From: Plasmodiophora brassicae
Taxonomy: Eukaryota > Endomyxa > Phytomyxea > Plasmodiophorida > Plasmodiophoridae
DNA: 64,000 nucleotides
NCBI GenBank assembly: GCA_039704465.1
Contig: JASFAU010000010.1
Span: forward strand, 372,001 to 436,000
Reading direction: 5' to 3'
Part shown: positions 32,488-42,162 of the stretch, one piece after another
How positions within the stretch are numbered: position 1 is the first letter of the stretch
Layout of the letters: each line of letters opens with the position of its first letter
The notes under the pieces: model-generated
What the model saw: only the letters and a program-made list of their open reading frames with translations
Told to the model about the DNA's origin: nothing
Databases searched by the model: none
Translations under genes and position numbers: made by a program

Positions 32488-34131
32488 TCATAGCTGTGTG
32501 GCGGTCAAGTCTTGCACAGCCGCAGCTGGCAAATGAAACTTCCCTGCCTGTGCGTATGCAAGCAGGCGGTTGCGTTGCATGCAGGCGAGGCATTCGCTTT
32601 GAATTGTCTGCAGACGTGCCTGATCTGCAGCTTGCTGAAGGAACTCGGCTCTAACAGCGTTACGCGCCTGCTCTCCGACAGCATTGTTTAGCGAAGCCCG
32701 GTAGGAACTGATCAGCCTGTGGACCGGCATTAGGGAAGAAAGTGTCAGGCCAAAGCGCAGCGCCGCCCTGACCTGTAGTTCATGTTGTCGAATCCAAGCT
32801 CCAGATTCGCCCGTTCCGCTTGTAACTGCTCTAGCAAGCGGACGGGGGGACACGCAGAACCAACAGGTCCCTGCGCAGGAACCGTCTGCTCGGGTTCCCT
32901 GCCAGGAACCGGACTTGTCGAGCACAGCGGGCGCGCGCCACGAATTGCAGTCTTCGTCGGGACCTTCTCTGCAACGACTCCTGATCCTGCGGTATCGTTG
33001 GTATGGTATGGCAGTACAGAGACCCGTTTGGAGCCAGGTCTCGCCGCCGTCGGGCACTTGGGCGGTAGACCATACTGCTTCGCGTCTGGCGCGACGGGAC
33101 AACCTCGATAACGATCCGGGTCTGACTCTCCAGCAGGACATTGCTTGGTCGGAGCCGATGGCGGTACACCTTTAGCATTCGACAGGCCGGCGTGGACTTC
33201 GCCGGCATCTTCCCCCAGACGCTCAATGGTTCTAACACGCTTGGGGATCTGCTCGAGAGGGCTCGGGGCTTGCCTGACTTTTCGGGGTGGCGATGGAACT
33301 CTTCGGATGCAAGACGGTTGCTTCTGAGGGGTCCCTGGAACAGGGCGAGCAGGTGACTGCTCAGGCCCCGGTGGCATGCGCCGCTCGTCAGCCGCAGGTC
33401 GCAACTTTGACCCAGCAGAGCGTTTCTTGGACTTGTTCTTCTTCACGGCGACGCCCTTGACTGTCGGCAGCGTTTGACACCGGGCGGTACGTGGCCTGGT
33501 TTCGAACAGCTTCTTGCACTGGGCACCCGTCCGCGTAGGGAAATACAACGAGAACAGGCCTGTTTGAATGCGATTCAGAATCCAGTTGGTACGCCCGCTG
33601 GACGTTACATGAATTACCCCACTGCCCGAGTGGAGGACGCTCCTTCATTAGTTTATCAAAGAGGCCCAACTCATCCGGGCGCCATTCGCCCTCATCGACA
33701 GCGACGCCCGGTTTGCCCCATTTCATGTAGTATGCGTTGGGGTCCGTCGCCAGCGCGGCCCACGCCTTCTGCCTGGCAGGTGGCCATGCCGCAGATGGGT
33801 TTGCCGATGCACCCGATTTCTCGCCGTCGAAATCCAGGCGGCGCTTGGCCGTCACGAGAGCGGCGCTGACGCGTTCGAAACGAGCCCGACACTCTGCCGC
33901 GCTGAACGGTAGCCCGTCGACGTCGCCGCAGTCCCGTCCAGCCATGACGGCATCAACCAGCGCCTGCGTCGCCGACCGCGTCCAGCCGTCGGACGCGTTG
34001 CCGTTGACGGCGGCATAGTCCGCATCCGACAGCGCCCGCAGCACGTGATGCAGTTCGGCGGTGGCCGCGATCGACGACGCGGGCGAGAACGCCACCGTCC
34101 GCGACGACGACCGGCGAATGACGGACGCCAT
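32488..34131 (-). CDS. SANT/Myb-domain protein
   Basis: Three exons: 34131-33618, 33559-32773, 32716-32488 (509 residues), introns of 58 and 56 bases. The start is the first ATG (MASVIRRSSSRTVAF). Residues about 30-100 look like one Trp/Leu-rich helical module (LHHVLRALSDADYAAVNG, GWTRSATQALVDAVM). Around residues 150-190 lies a clear SANT/Myb-like repeat, GEWRPDELGLFDKLMKERPP, completed by GQWG-LFSLYFPTRTGAQC exactly across the first intron. A basic NKSKKR nuclear signal and a Pro/Arg-rich linker follow, then a C-terminal helical region (QARNAVRAEFLQQAADQARL). It is probably a nuclear DNA- or chromatin-binding protein; targets unknown. An E2F-type palindrome lies 157-176 bases upstream. Confidence 0.8.
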
Positions 34132-34569
34132 GCCGGGCCGACACACACCACCAGGTAACCAAATGGAGCCGCAGCCGAAACCACCCCCACGGGCGAGGCC
34201 GATTCCACCCCTCCTCCGTCCGCCCGTCCGTCTCTCCGCCCGCCCCGACCAGACCGGCGCGCGTTGTCGCAGCGCCCCGCCCCTGGTCGGTTTTGGCGCC
34301 AAAACCGTGCAACCCCCAAAAAGCCACGGACTCCCATGCCGCGTTCGTTGGGCACGACCGTTTTTTTGGATGGTTCAGTTGCCGTTGGCCGCCGCCCGCT
34401 CTTCGTGGGTGAGCCCGTGGGGCGCAATGACTGAGAGCAATCATATTACAGGGTGTATTTAATAAAGTTATGGACGACATAATATAGCCAGATGTTGATG
34501 TGTGAAAATGTTGTCGAACGAGGTGTGTGATCGGTCGTCGTCCCACAGGGAGGCCCGGGGCGCCGGCGG
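34132..34569. other. Intergenic upstream of SANT gene
   Basis: 438 bases between the SANT gene start and the stop of the CCCH gene, both on the minus strand. It contains the E2F-type palindrome (separate entry), a C-rich stretch on the + strand at 34180-34280, and AT-rich sequence at 34440-34500 (GTGTATTTAATAAAG), probably the CCCH gene's 3' region. Confidence 0.45.
34288..34307. promoter_or_regulatory. Perfect 20-base palindrome, E2F/DP-type site
   Basis: CGGTTTTGGCGCCAAAACCG is self-complementary over all 20 bases. Its core TTTTGGCGCCAAAA is the ideal double E2F/DP recognition site (TTTSGCGC on both strands). It lies 157-176 bases upstream of the SANT gene ATG on the minus strand, inside a C-rich promoter-like region. 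Binding is inferred from the motif only. Confidence 0.6.
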
Positions 34570-35295
34570 TCAGAGCTGCGCCATCAGGGCGATCAGCTCG
34601 GGGTCCTCGCGCTGCGCGTGCGGGGCGCCGGCGGATTTATCGTCAACTAGGTGCTTGAAGAACGGCAGGCGCTTGTCGCCCTCCTTGACGGGCGACGGTT
34701 TCGCCGCCGCCGGCACCTTGACGACCACGGGAGTCGATGGACGCGCGATATTAACGGGCGACACGGCGCGAACCGGAACCTTGAAACGCATCGAATCCTG
34801 TTTGATCGGGGGAGTGAACGACGCCGCCCCGACCGCCGATAGCGGACGTGCCGTCGATGGCGGTGGGATCGGGGTCACATACCCGGGCACGGCGTCCGGC
34901 GTGTAAATGAAATCGTCCTGGTGGATGAAATCGCATCGCGACCCGTACGGGCAGTTGCCATTCAGGTAATTCTTGCACTTCTCCGTCTTCCAGCGACGGT
35001 GCCGGACGACAGGTCTCAGATCGGCGAGCCCGTGCCTATCCAGACGTAATCAGCGACAACGTCGATGTGGCGGGGACAAATCCAAAGGCGGAACGTACGC
35101 GAATTGGCACTTGTTCGAGTAGCGACAGTACCCGTGATCGCTAAACGAGCGGCACAACTCGGTCTTGTAGAGGCTGGAGTTGTGCGCATACTGGGACATT
35201 CCACGCGACGGCGAGCTGTCATGCGTCTTGGACGGGCGGTGCTCAGACCAGGCGGACTGTGTCGGCGTGAACCACACTGCCGAGCTGGTCGACAT
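34570..35295 (-). CDS. Tandem CCCH zinc-finger protein (TTP/ZFP36-like)
   Basis: Two exons: 35295-35099 and 35035-34570, a 63-base phase 2 intron, 220 residues. The first finger is preceded by the family lead-in YKTELC: CRSFSDHGYCRYSNKCQFAH, C-x8-C-x5-C-x3-H, with its final His supplied by exon 2. The second is led by WKTEKC: CKNYLNGNCPYGSRCDFIH, C-x7-C-x5-C-x3-H, one residue shorter than the usual C-x8. Such pairs bind AU-rich elements in mRNA 3' UTRs and promote decay. The tail is Pro/Ala-rich and low complexity and ends with a short helix (DPELIALMAQL) that could recruit deadenylase. A 5' UTR intron just before the ATG is likely (acceptor CATCGCAG at 35296-35303). Confidence 0.88.
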
Positions 35296-35829
35296 CTGCG
35301 ATGGCAATGTCAGACAGATCTGTTTCAGCCTGGGGGCTGCGCCCGCCCCGACTGCCTGCAACGCGACGTCACCTGTCCGTGGGCGTGCGAGCGCGACGAC
35401 GGCCGTTCCTTGACGCAGACGCTCTGGTCGGATGGTGCGGGATGCAGCGGACCCGTTGCGGGATGGGCTCGACCAATATCGGCAATGAGCGGCGGTCTCT
35501 GCGCGGCGGTCGCCAGATTTCCCGGCCTTACGCGCTACGCTACTCGTCCCGACCACGGACTCCGTGGCGGCATGTACCCCAGCGCTACGTGTCGCACAAA
35601 ATAGCGTTCTAGCGAATCACACTGCCCTGCCACATTGCAGCTCTCAGGCCCCAGGTTTTCAACATGACTGTCGCCCGCCTCTAAAAATAGTTGGGCAGCC
35701 TTTGGAACGTTCCCGACTATCGGTACCTACACATACCGTGACGACTCCAGTCGCGGCGTGCGTGGTGACGTGGCTGCGACAGCAGAATGCGCGGTCGATT
35801 CTGTATAGAGTGTATTGCCACGAGTCCCA
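35296..35829. other. Leader of CCCH gene and 3' region of PB1 gene
   Basis: 534 bases between two minus-strand genes. The CCCH frame stays open back to about 35556 without an ATG, and an acceptor sits at the chosen ATG, so non-coding leader exons and an intron probably occupy 35296-35560. An additional coding exon from an ATG near 35574 cannot be excluded. Nothing else recognised. Confidence 0.4.
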
Positions 35830-36318
35830 CTAACCGAGCAGCGTGGCAATGTAATATTCGACGGCGTCGCTGGCGTCCAGGATGGCGTTGAAGCAGCGAG
35901 CGATGGTGGTGCCCAGGGCGTGGAACAGTTTCGCGTGGGCGGTCGTGGTGAGGCCACTCCATTGCCTGCAGGGGAAGGGAGATGCAAGATGCCACCTCGA
36001 TGCCGTCAGTGTTGCGGGAACGGCCAGCACGATCAGGGGGTTCTGATCACGGATGGCTTCCTGCAGGTCGGCGGCGCTAGTGATTTCCACGCGTTCTTGC
36101 TCGGCGTCGATGTATGACAAGCGTAGATCGGCCGGGTATGCATCCCAGAGGATCCGCTCGTACTGCTCCCGAAACGCTTGGCACCGTTCATCGAACCCGA
36201 TGTCAATGTACCCGTCATCCGCCATCGGGTCGCGGTTTCTAAACCGGTTGAATTCCGAATCCGCCGAGCCGGTCCACTCCACAATGGCCGGATGGGCAAC
36301 CAACAGCGTTTTATACAT
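35830..36318 (-). CDS. PB1-like domain protein
   Basis: Single exon, 162 residues, ATG 36318 to TAG 35830. Residues about 55-100 look like the second half of a PB1 domain: LRLSYIDAEQERVEITSAAD followed by LQEAIRD, which fits the acidic OPCA-type loop and following helix. The N-terminus (TLLVAHPAIVEWTGSADSEF) could be the first strands. The C-terminal 60 residues are less regular and may hide a 30-base in-frame intron (about 35970-35999), but the frame is open either way. PB1 domains mediate head-to-tail dimerisation in signalling and autophagy proteins; the partner is unknown. The gene lies between the CCCH and kinesin-9 genes, same strand. Confidence 0.6.
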   Translation of the reverse strand: MYKTLLVAHPAIVEWTGSADSEFNRFRNRDPMADDGYIDIGFDERCQAFREQYERILWDAYPADLRLSYIDAEQERVEITSAADLQEAIRDQNPLIVLAVPATLTASRWHLASPFPCRQWSGLTTTAHAKLFHALGTTIARCFNAILDASDAVEYYIATLLG

Positions 36319-36370
36319 AAGTGACGTTCACGCTTCACGACCTGCTACGCAGAGCACGACGAGTCGGTCC

Positions 36371-39027
36371 TTACCGCGGCACGACCATGCCAGAGCGTTT
36401 GCTGCGTTTCTGAGGGAACCCCAGGTCATATTCGGAGGTCAGAGAACGATAGTGACGCGCTTACCTTGTGAGCGTGGCGAAGGAGGTTCTTTCGGGCATT
36501 GTAGTAGGACAAGGAATCCGGGTCGGTGCTCAGAATGCGTTCGGTCTCAATCTTCTCGAACTGTTCGCCGTCGTCGAGAACATCGACGCTGTCGACGCCG
36601 CGACGTTGCACCTCGCACCACTGTAGGAACTGGTTCGCCAGACGCTGCTTGACCTGGTGTACGTTCTCCTTCAGCAGCGCGGCCTGGTTCCGCAGCGCGC
36701 TCCATCGGTCGTACGATTTGCCATAGTCGACCTTGCGCTGCTTCAGGTCGCGAATCAAAGCGTACTCCTCTTCGTCGATGATCTCCGTGCTGTCGGGGAT
36801 GCCCGCGATCCGGTTCGCCGCTTGACGGTTCGCTCGCATCATCGCCAGCGTGTCTGATAGCGCGTCGATTGCACGCTTCGCGTCGTTGACTTCAGCCCCA
36901 GCTGCCTTGATTTGCTGGCGAATATCGTGGCTCTTCTGGACCAGCTCGACGTACTCGTTGTTGCACGTGGCACCATCGCCCGCCTTCCACTCCTGGAGCA
37001 GTCTCTCGTCGTCGATCGCGACTTGAACGCCAGCCGAGATCGGGACGGGATCTGCAGGTGCTGGCGTTTGCAAGAACGACTGACGATCAGGCGACGACGC
37101 CCGAGACAGCACCGCTTCGGCATCGTCCTCGATGTTGGGACGGGAATCCGCAGGCGCGACACCTCCAACGCTGAATCCAGTCGTTTCGACCAGGTCGCCA
37201 ACGGGACCCGTTGCAGGGTTCGGAGCTGGTGTGGAGCCCGACGGCGGCGTCGCAGCACCCTTGGTAACGCCAGGAGGCGGTGTCGTGCCCGTCTTCGTAG
37301 ACGTTACGGAGGCGGGCGGCTGCTGCTGCTTCGTGGCGGCAGCAGCATCGGGGGTGACGCTTGCCTGAGGCGTAGACGCGACGACAGGTGCCGCTCCGCG
37401 AGCCAGGGCGTTGTACGCGATCCTGAACTGACGGAACAGCTCGTGGACCTGCTGTAGGTTGACGACGTCGAAGCGCGGGATCTCGTTCGCAAGGTACAGG
37501 TCGACCTGGTGCCGAAGTTCAGCCTGCTGCTCGGGCGTAAATTCGTCGTACGACACCGGGCCGCGATTCGCGATCATGTCATGCTGGGGGGGATGGAGAC
37601 TTAGGCGGGCATACTCGGAATACAACGATACGACCGACCATTGCCAGTTCTTGTTTGAGAAGCGCAATCTGCGATTCGTACTTCTTTAGAAGCAGCGTCG
37701 GGTCCAGGTCGATATTGATAGCGGCGTCGTTCGTTAAGCGCATCTACAGACGCCGATGGTCAATGCCCCAGATCAGACGGCGCGCAACGGCTGTCGTACC
37801 ATTCGCGTGGCAAACTTCAGCGTCGAGATGGTCTCCTCGAGATGCCGCGACTCGGGCCATATGTTGGCGATCATTCGCGTGATGCTGTTCCCGCCGAGCG
37901 AGTCACGCAGGACATGCGTCAGCTTCGACGAGCGGAACGGAATGTGGTCGCGATGCTTTGTGCTCAGGGCGATGACAACCTGTTCCAGGAACGACAGGGA
38001 TCGGTTGATATACAGCGCTTCCTGTTAAAAGAGGTAAGCACCAGGCAAACGAAGTAGACCTAGGAGATGGTACCTGGAGGGTCTGTCCTCTGGAATCAGT
38101 CTTGGCGACACGTTCGCTGCCAGCAAGGTCTACAAGATGCAGCTTCGAGACGATGACCTTCTCAGACGATTCGACACGCGATCGCGATTCAAGGTGCATT
38201 GTGAAGATCGTGTGCGACCGGGACGAGGCGGTGTTGTGCATGTGCTCAGCCATCGCGCGGTTCGACTCTCCTTCGAACAGCATGTTCAGGGCCTCCTCCT
38301 CGTTGCTGACGTAAGCGAGATGCAATCCCTTGACTGAAACGTTCCCGTTGCCATCTTCCCGTATGGAGAGATCGCGGGTCGACGTTGACAACAGGTCACG
38401 AAGCGTTTCGTTATATATCTCCAGGTACGAAACCCTGACGTTGATCTCGGTTTCTAGCAACCGTCACGTCAATTAAACGAGGATAGGGAAATCAAACGCG
38501 CTGCATGCCTGGTTTGGATGCAATCGCCCTGAACAGAAGGGTGATGGCACGAGGGGATATGCCTCGATACTTGTAGTCGTATGTACCGTTCCCTGAAATT
38601 GCAGGAAGATACGTCAGCACGGCACGTAGGAACGGCTCGTTCAGCAACGCCGACCCATCGTGAAAGACTTGCCGGCTCCCGTTTGGCCATACGCCATGAG
38701 CGTGCCATTGTAACCCGCAAGGGTTGACATCACCTTGGGGTGGACAATATCCTTAGTGTCCACAGGGAGGCACCGGTCACGACACATCCTTACCATGTCA
38801 CGACCGCAGGCCTCAAACATGTCTTCTTGGCTGGCGTTAGGCATGACGCGGTTGACCCGGAAAGTCCAGTCTTGCTGAAGGTTGTTCAGCCCGGCAGCGG
38901 CGCCGCCCGAGTTTCGGTCCATGTGAATCGACACCGTCCCGGCTTGCGTGTCGAGCTTTATGGCATCGTGTGCGAAATCGGCCGTTGGCCGTGACCGCAC
39001 AACGACCTGGATGGCGCTCTTCACCAT
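36371..39027 (-). CDS. KIF9: Kinesin-9 family motor (KIF9-like)
   Basis: Eight exons: 39027-38794, 38733-38655, 38592-38498, 38445-38074, 38021-37800, 37743-37639, 37583-36465, 36409-36371 (754 residues). The N-terminal motor has P-loop GQTGAGKS with GYNGTLMAY before it, the subfamily motif VRVSYLEIYNETLRDLL, switch I SSRSH, switch II DLAGSE, and YINRSLSFLEQVVIALS, SKLTHVLRDSLGGN. The neck and linker match KIF9 (KYESQIALLKQELA, PVSYDEFTPEQQAEL, LRHQVDLYL, QVHELFRQFR). A Pro/Thr-rich disordered insert follows and the C-terminal coiled coil ends in KKRSKRSG. Kinesin-9 motors work in the ciliary central apparatus or intraflagellar traffic. One intron (38734-38793) is 60 bases and in frame. Confidence 0.95.
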
Positions 39028-39167
39028 CGTGCGGCCGATAGACACCTATTAGGGTCAATCCGTCATCCAACGGTACTGACGCGATCGCCGTGTATCGTGG
39101 GCAGAGCGCGGGGCACTAATGGGGGTGACCGAGGGCAGTCTCTGTGTATAACGAGAGCGCCGTCAAA

Positions 39168-40249
39168 TCAGATATCGTCCAACGACAGCTGGAACACACA
39201 ACGCATCAGGCAAATGCATTGAAACGTTCGAAAACGCTTACTACGAACCATTCGGGTGCGGTACGTAATCGCAGTGGATGACTCCAATGCCATTGCCCTA
39301 ATATGGACGGGGAAGATCTCCTTCGATCTCCCATGACGCACCCTGTCCTCGCCGAGTTCGGGATCCTTAGAGAGCAGGAGATCGAAGTAGGTCAATCTGG
39401 ACCGGTCGACGCCGTTTTCGACCAGATCGACAACGGCAGGTGCTGTATGCGTCCCCAGTGCGGACAGGTTGCCGCCGCCTTGCTCGTCGAGAGGATCACT
39501 TGCCAACTGGCACAACTTGATGCTGCTGTGTTTGACGACGTTGGCCCCATTCCACAGCCAGTCAGGCACCTCGCCTGTAGCCGTCACGTGAGAATCCACA
39601 GCGAATCTCAAGACAACTCATTAATGGCATGCCGTACGCGGAACAACGACTTCGCCATCGAAATCGTCAAGAAATTGCACCTCTTCAACACTCATTTCTC
39701 TACCGAAGGTGAACCTGAGCCATATGCATCTGATCACCACCGAGCCCGCACACTCGTCACCGTTCCCTGTGTACCTGCAGAACTCGTTGATGATAGACGA
39801 GCGAACCCAGTTCTGCAATTTGCGAAGGCAGGCGAACACAACACCCGTCACGTTAACGCCATCAAGGCAGTGAACGTAGCAGGGCAGGGTCGACGGATCT
39901 GGATCATCCTCATTCGGTGTCACGTCCAACGCGTCGACGTGTACGTCACTGCCTAACCGATAATGATCTGCAGGATCTTGATCACCTGCTCCTTGGTGAT
40001 CGATACGCTTTCCGTGTACTTGGGCACACAGAAGTGGTGCGATGCGATGTCGTGCTCTCTGCAGAAATCGAGGACGTCGCATGTCGGGCGCTCCGGCACC
40101 AGCGACACGATCGTGCGCAGCCGCTTCATCGCCAGGAACCGCATGTTCAGCAACGTCGGATACGCGCCACGCGACAGGCCCTGCTCGCAGATCGCGAAGC
40201 GGAACGGCGGGATCAGCGCCGATGACGGCTGCGCATCCGGTAGGTACAT
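39168..40249 (-). CDS. OCA6/Siw14-type phosphatase-like protein, no CX5R
   Basis: Four exons: 40249-39958, 39898-39775, 39729-39638, 39574-39168 (304 residues), introns 45-63 bases. The N-terminal half matches the Y-phosphatase-2/Siw14-OCA family: PPFRFAICEQGLSRGAYPTL, LRTIVSLVPERPT, VLDFCREHDI. The loop where a tyrosine phosphatase would have HCX5R reads VHCLDGVNVTG: the Cys is present but the Arg position is not Arg, as in the OCA6-like branch, so catalysis is doubtful. The segment EVPDWLWNG after it fits the family's LPxWLW end, and the last 120 residues are a lineage-specific extension. In yeast, OCA proteins act together in inositol-pyrophosphate metabolism. Exon 4 may contain another unrecognised intron near its 3' end. 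Confidence 0.82.
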
Positions 40250-40630
40250 CACCACCGCTTCACGGCGTTATGACGCCCAGCATGCCCAACACGGCCCAAT
40301 GCGTCCACACAGCAAGTCCAGTCGCCCTGCACGCGCAACGCTTCGTTGCGGCACCGTTGAGGCCACAGCGATGAGTCTCCGGAACAGGAAGAGCCCCTGA
40401 GGAGCAAGCCACTGGAAATGGTCCTCGGATGTCTCCCGTTTCGCGGATTGCCGGTGGACAGTTCCGGTCCAGAGTCTGCGATTCTCCAACCGTTGGCGTC
40501 AGCAGGCCAGCAGACGGTCGTCGACTGTGTGGGTATCGTGCAGAATCCGACGGCCTCTGTTGCATGCGGCAGCGGCGAAACAAACTCTAGGAGAATATGA
40601 GTGTGTGATGAGGATGTTGGAACAGGTCGA

Positions 40631-40840
40631 AAGATCACTTCAAAGGCCATCTCGGCAATGGCCGCGTAGGAGGTGAAAGTTGCAGTTACCGGACATCGTC
40701 TTCTCGTGAAGGCATAACGTCACCAGGAAATCGCGCAAACGTCATACAGGAACCCTCTCCTATCGTGCGCCCCAAATAATGGTGGAATGTAGGTGCTGGC
40801 ATAGGTCGAGCTTGGCGCTACGACGTTTATGCTAATATCA
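40631..40840 (-). repeat. Arm A of inverted duplication
   Basis: Read on the minus strand, this segment matches arm B (41032-41285, plus) over several blocks: GATATTAGCATAA/CGTCGTAGCGCCAAG; CGATTTCCTGGTGACGTTAT plus GCCTTCACG; GACGATGTCCGGTA; and CGGCCATTGCCGAGATGGCC. By eye the matching blocks are roughly 85-95% identical. Arm A lacks about 60 bases present in arm B after CCGGTA. The arms are separated by about 190 bases. Confidence 0.8.
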
Positions 40841-41400
40841 CGCTTCACCCTCGACAACGCCGACATCGAGGTTTCGTGTGAAGTGGCGAAGTTCAGCTGC
40901 GTCTTTAGGCTGCCGTATAGCTGTAACAGTCTCACGATTCTTGGGAAGTTGAAATCTATTGGTTGCCGGGTCGCGGACGGCGTGAATCTCTTCAGGTGTC
41001 AGCTGTCGGATTCGAGCAACTTTCCCACGTGCTGATATTAGCATAAGTGTCGTAGCGCCAAGCGCGATCAGTGCCATCACCTTTGGGCGCCCGATAAAAC
41101 AGTATTCCTGTACGACCTTTCCGCGATTTCCTGGTGACGTTATGCCTTCACGAAGAGACGATGTCCGGTATTTGGATCCGTCTCGTACGTGCACTATACT
41201 CTAGAACATCCGGCAGGCAACTGGGCAGCGAACACGGCAACTTCCACCTCCTGCGCGGCCATTGCCGAGATGGCCTTTGGAGTGAATCCTTGGATCGAGT
41301 CGGATCCAGAAACGGTCCCGACCAAGCCAAGTTGGCGTCGACCTGCTCGGGCTGCCAATGAAAGGTCTGACTGGGAAGTGCGAGCCAGACCGTGACTCAT
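40838..41400 (-). CDS. Possible small gene spanning arm B and spacer
   Basis: Low-confidence model. An ATG at 41400 opens MSHGLARTSQSD and runs to about 41195 (TPKAISAMAAQEVEVAVFAA). After one or two short introns within 41092-41195, a frame continues as ARGKVARIRQLTPEEIHAVR and DPATNRFQLPKNRETV to TGA at 40838. The second part is strongly protein-like; I do not recognise it. A 49-base GT-AG intron (41080-41032) would fit between them but an unspliced version is also open. It overlaps arm B of the inverted duplication on the opposite strand, so one strand's reading is a shadow. Downstream, 40250-40650 on the minus strand is also open (MAFEVIFRPVPTSS) but unassigned. Confidence 0.35.
41032..41285 (+). 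repeat. Arm B of inverted duplication
   Basis: Partner of arm A (40631-40840) in opposite orientation. It contains the shared blocks in the same order plus an extra stretch of about 60 bases (roughly 41173-41235) absent from arm A. Coding potential is seen on both strands, so it is unclear which strand of the ancestral segment was coding. Confidence 0.8.
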
Positions 41401-41529
41401 CCCGGTATCAATATGTATAAACCGTGGTGTGACGGGTGCGACAGGTCCAGCGATAGATCGTACAATAGAAGCGCCATCGGCACACTGACCGGGGATGCCT
41501 ATTGGCAGGCAGCAGTCGCAGGCGTGCCC

Positions 41530-41973
41530 TCATCTATCGTCACCCATCCGCACTATTCGTTTCGAGACGAATACACATCGCACATGTATTAGATGGGTGT
41601 TGCAAGGATTCAGCAGCCGCGCATGACGGACCTGCGATTGGGGACAACAGTCAGGTTCACAGCAGAGGCTGTGCTCAAGGACGGTGTACCCCGCCGCCAG
41701 GAACGTGCCGAACATGAGACCGGATTGCGCGCAGGTCTTCGCCATCGTCTGCAGACGTTTGCCCTTGTTGCCAGGACCCATGACGGACAGCCCGCCGAAC
41801 AGAATCCCGATGGTCACGCCCAGCGCGGCTCCTACAGCACACGTAGAGCGTCAGACGCCGGACGCGGACGACGCTCCGGGCCGGGTCCTACCCAGGCCAA
41901 ACCCATGCAAGGCTGTCATGGCGACCCGCCTGGCACGGGGTGACTCGGCGTGCGGAGGCTCCGAATACGCCAT
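41530..41973 (-). CDS. ROMO1/Mgr2-like mitochondrial inner-membrane protein
   Basis: Two exons: 41973-41892 and 41831-41530, a 60-base intron, 127 residues. The core matches the ROMO1/Mgr2 family: a glycine-zipper helix (GGAALGVTIGILFGGLSV) created across the splice, a short loop GPGNKGKRLQTMAKT, and a second helix QSGLMFGTFLAAGYTVLEH. Mgr2 gates lateral release at the TIM23 translocase; ROMO1 is linked to reactive oxygen. Glycines and the Met-Ala-Lys-Thr-x-x-Gln-Ser-Gly turn are conserved. The C-terminal 45 residues, Cys-rich at first, are not part of the family and may come from a missed intron near 41610-41645. Confidence 0.82.
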
Positions 41974-42162
41974 CGAATCGTTCGTGTTGTCGCTCTCACG
42001 AATATACGCAGTCCGTGCAGCACAGTGAGCAGACGGTGCAGCTCCTGTGCGGATCATCCCGTGCCGTCCCGTCATTTGTGAGGGCTGCCCCTGATGCCAA
42101 CTGCCCTATTACCTATTCCAGCCCGTTGCAACGCGCGAAGCGACGGCATGGGTATCTACAAT

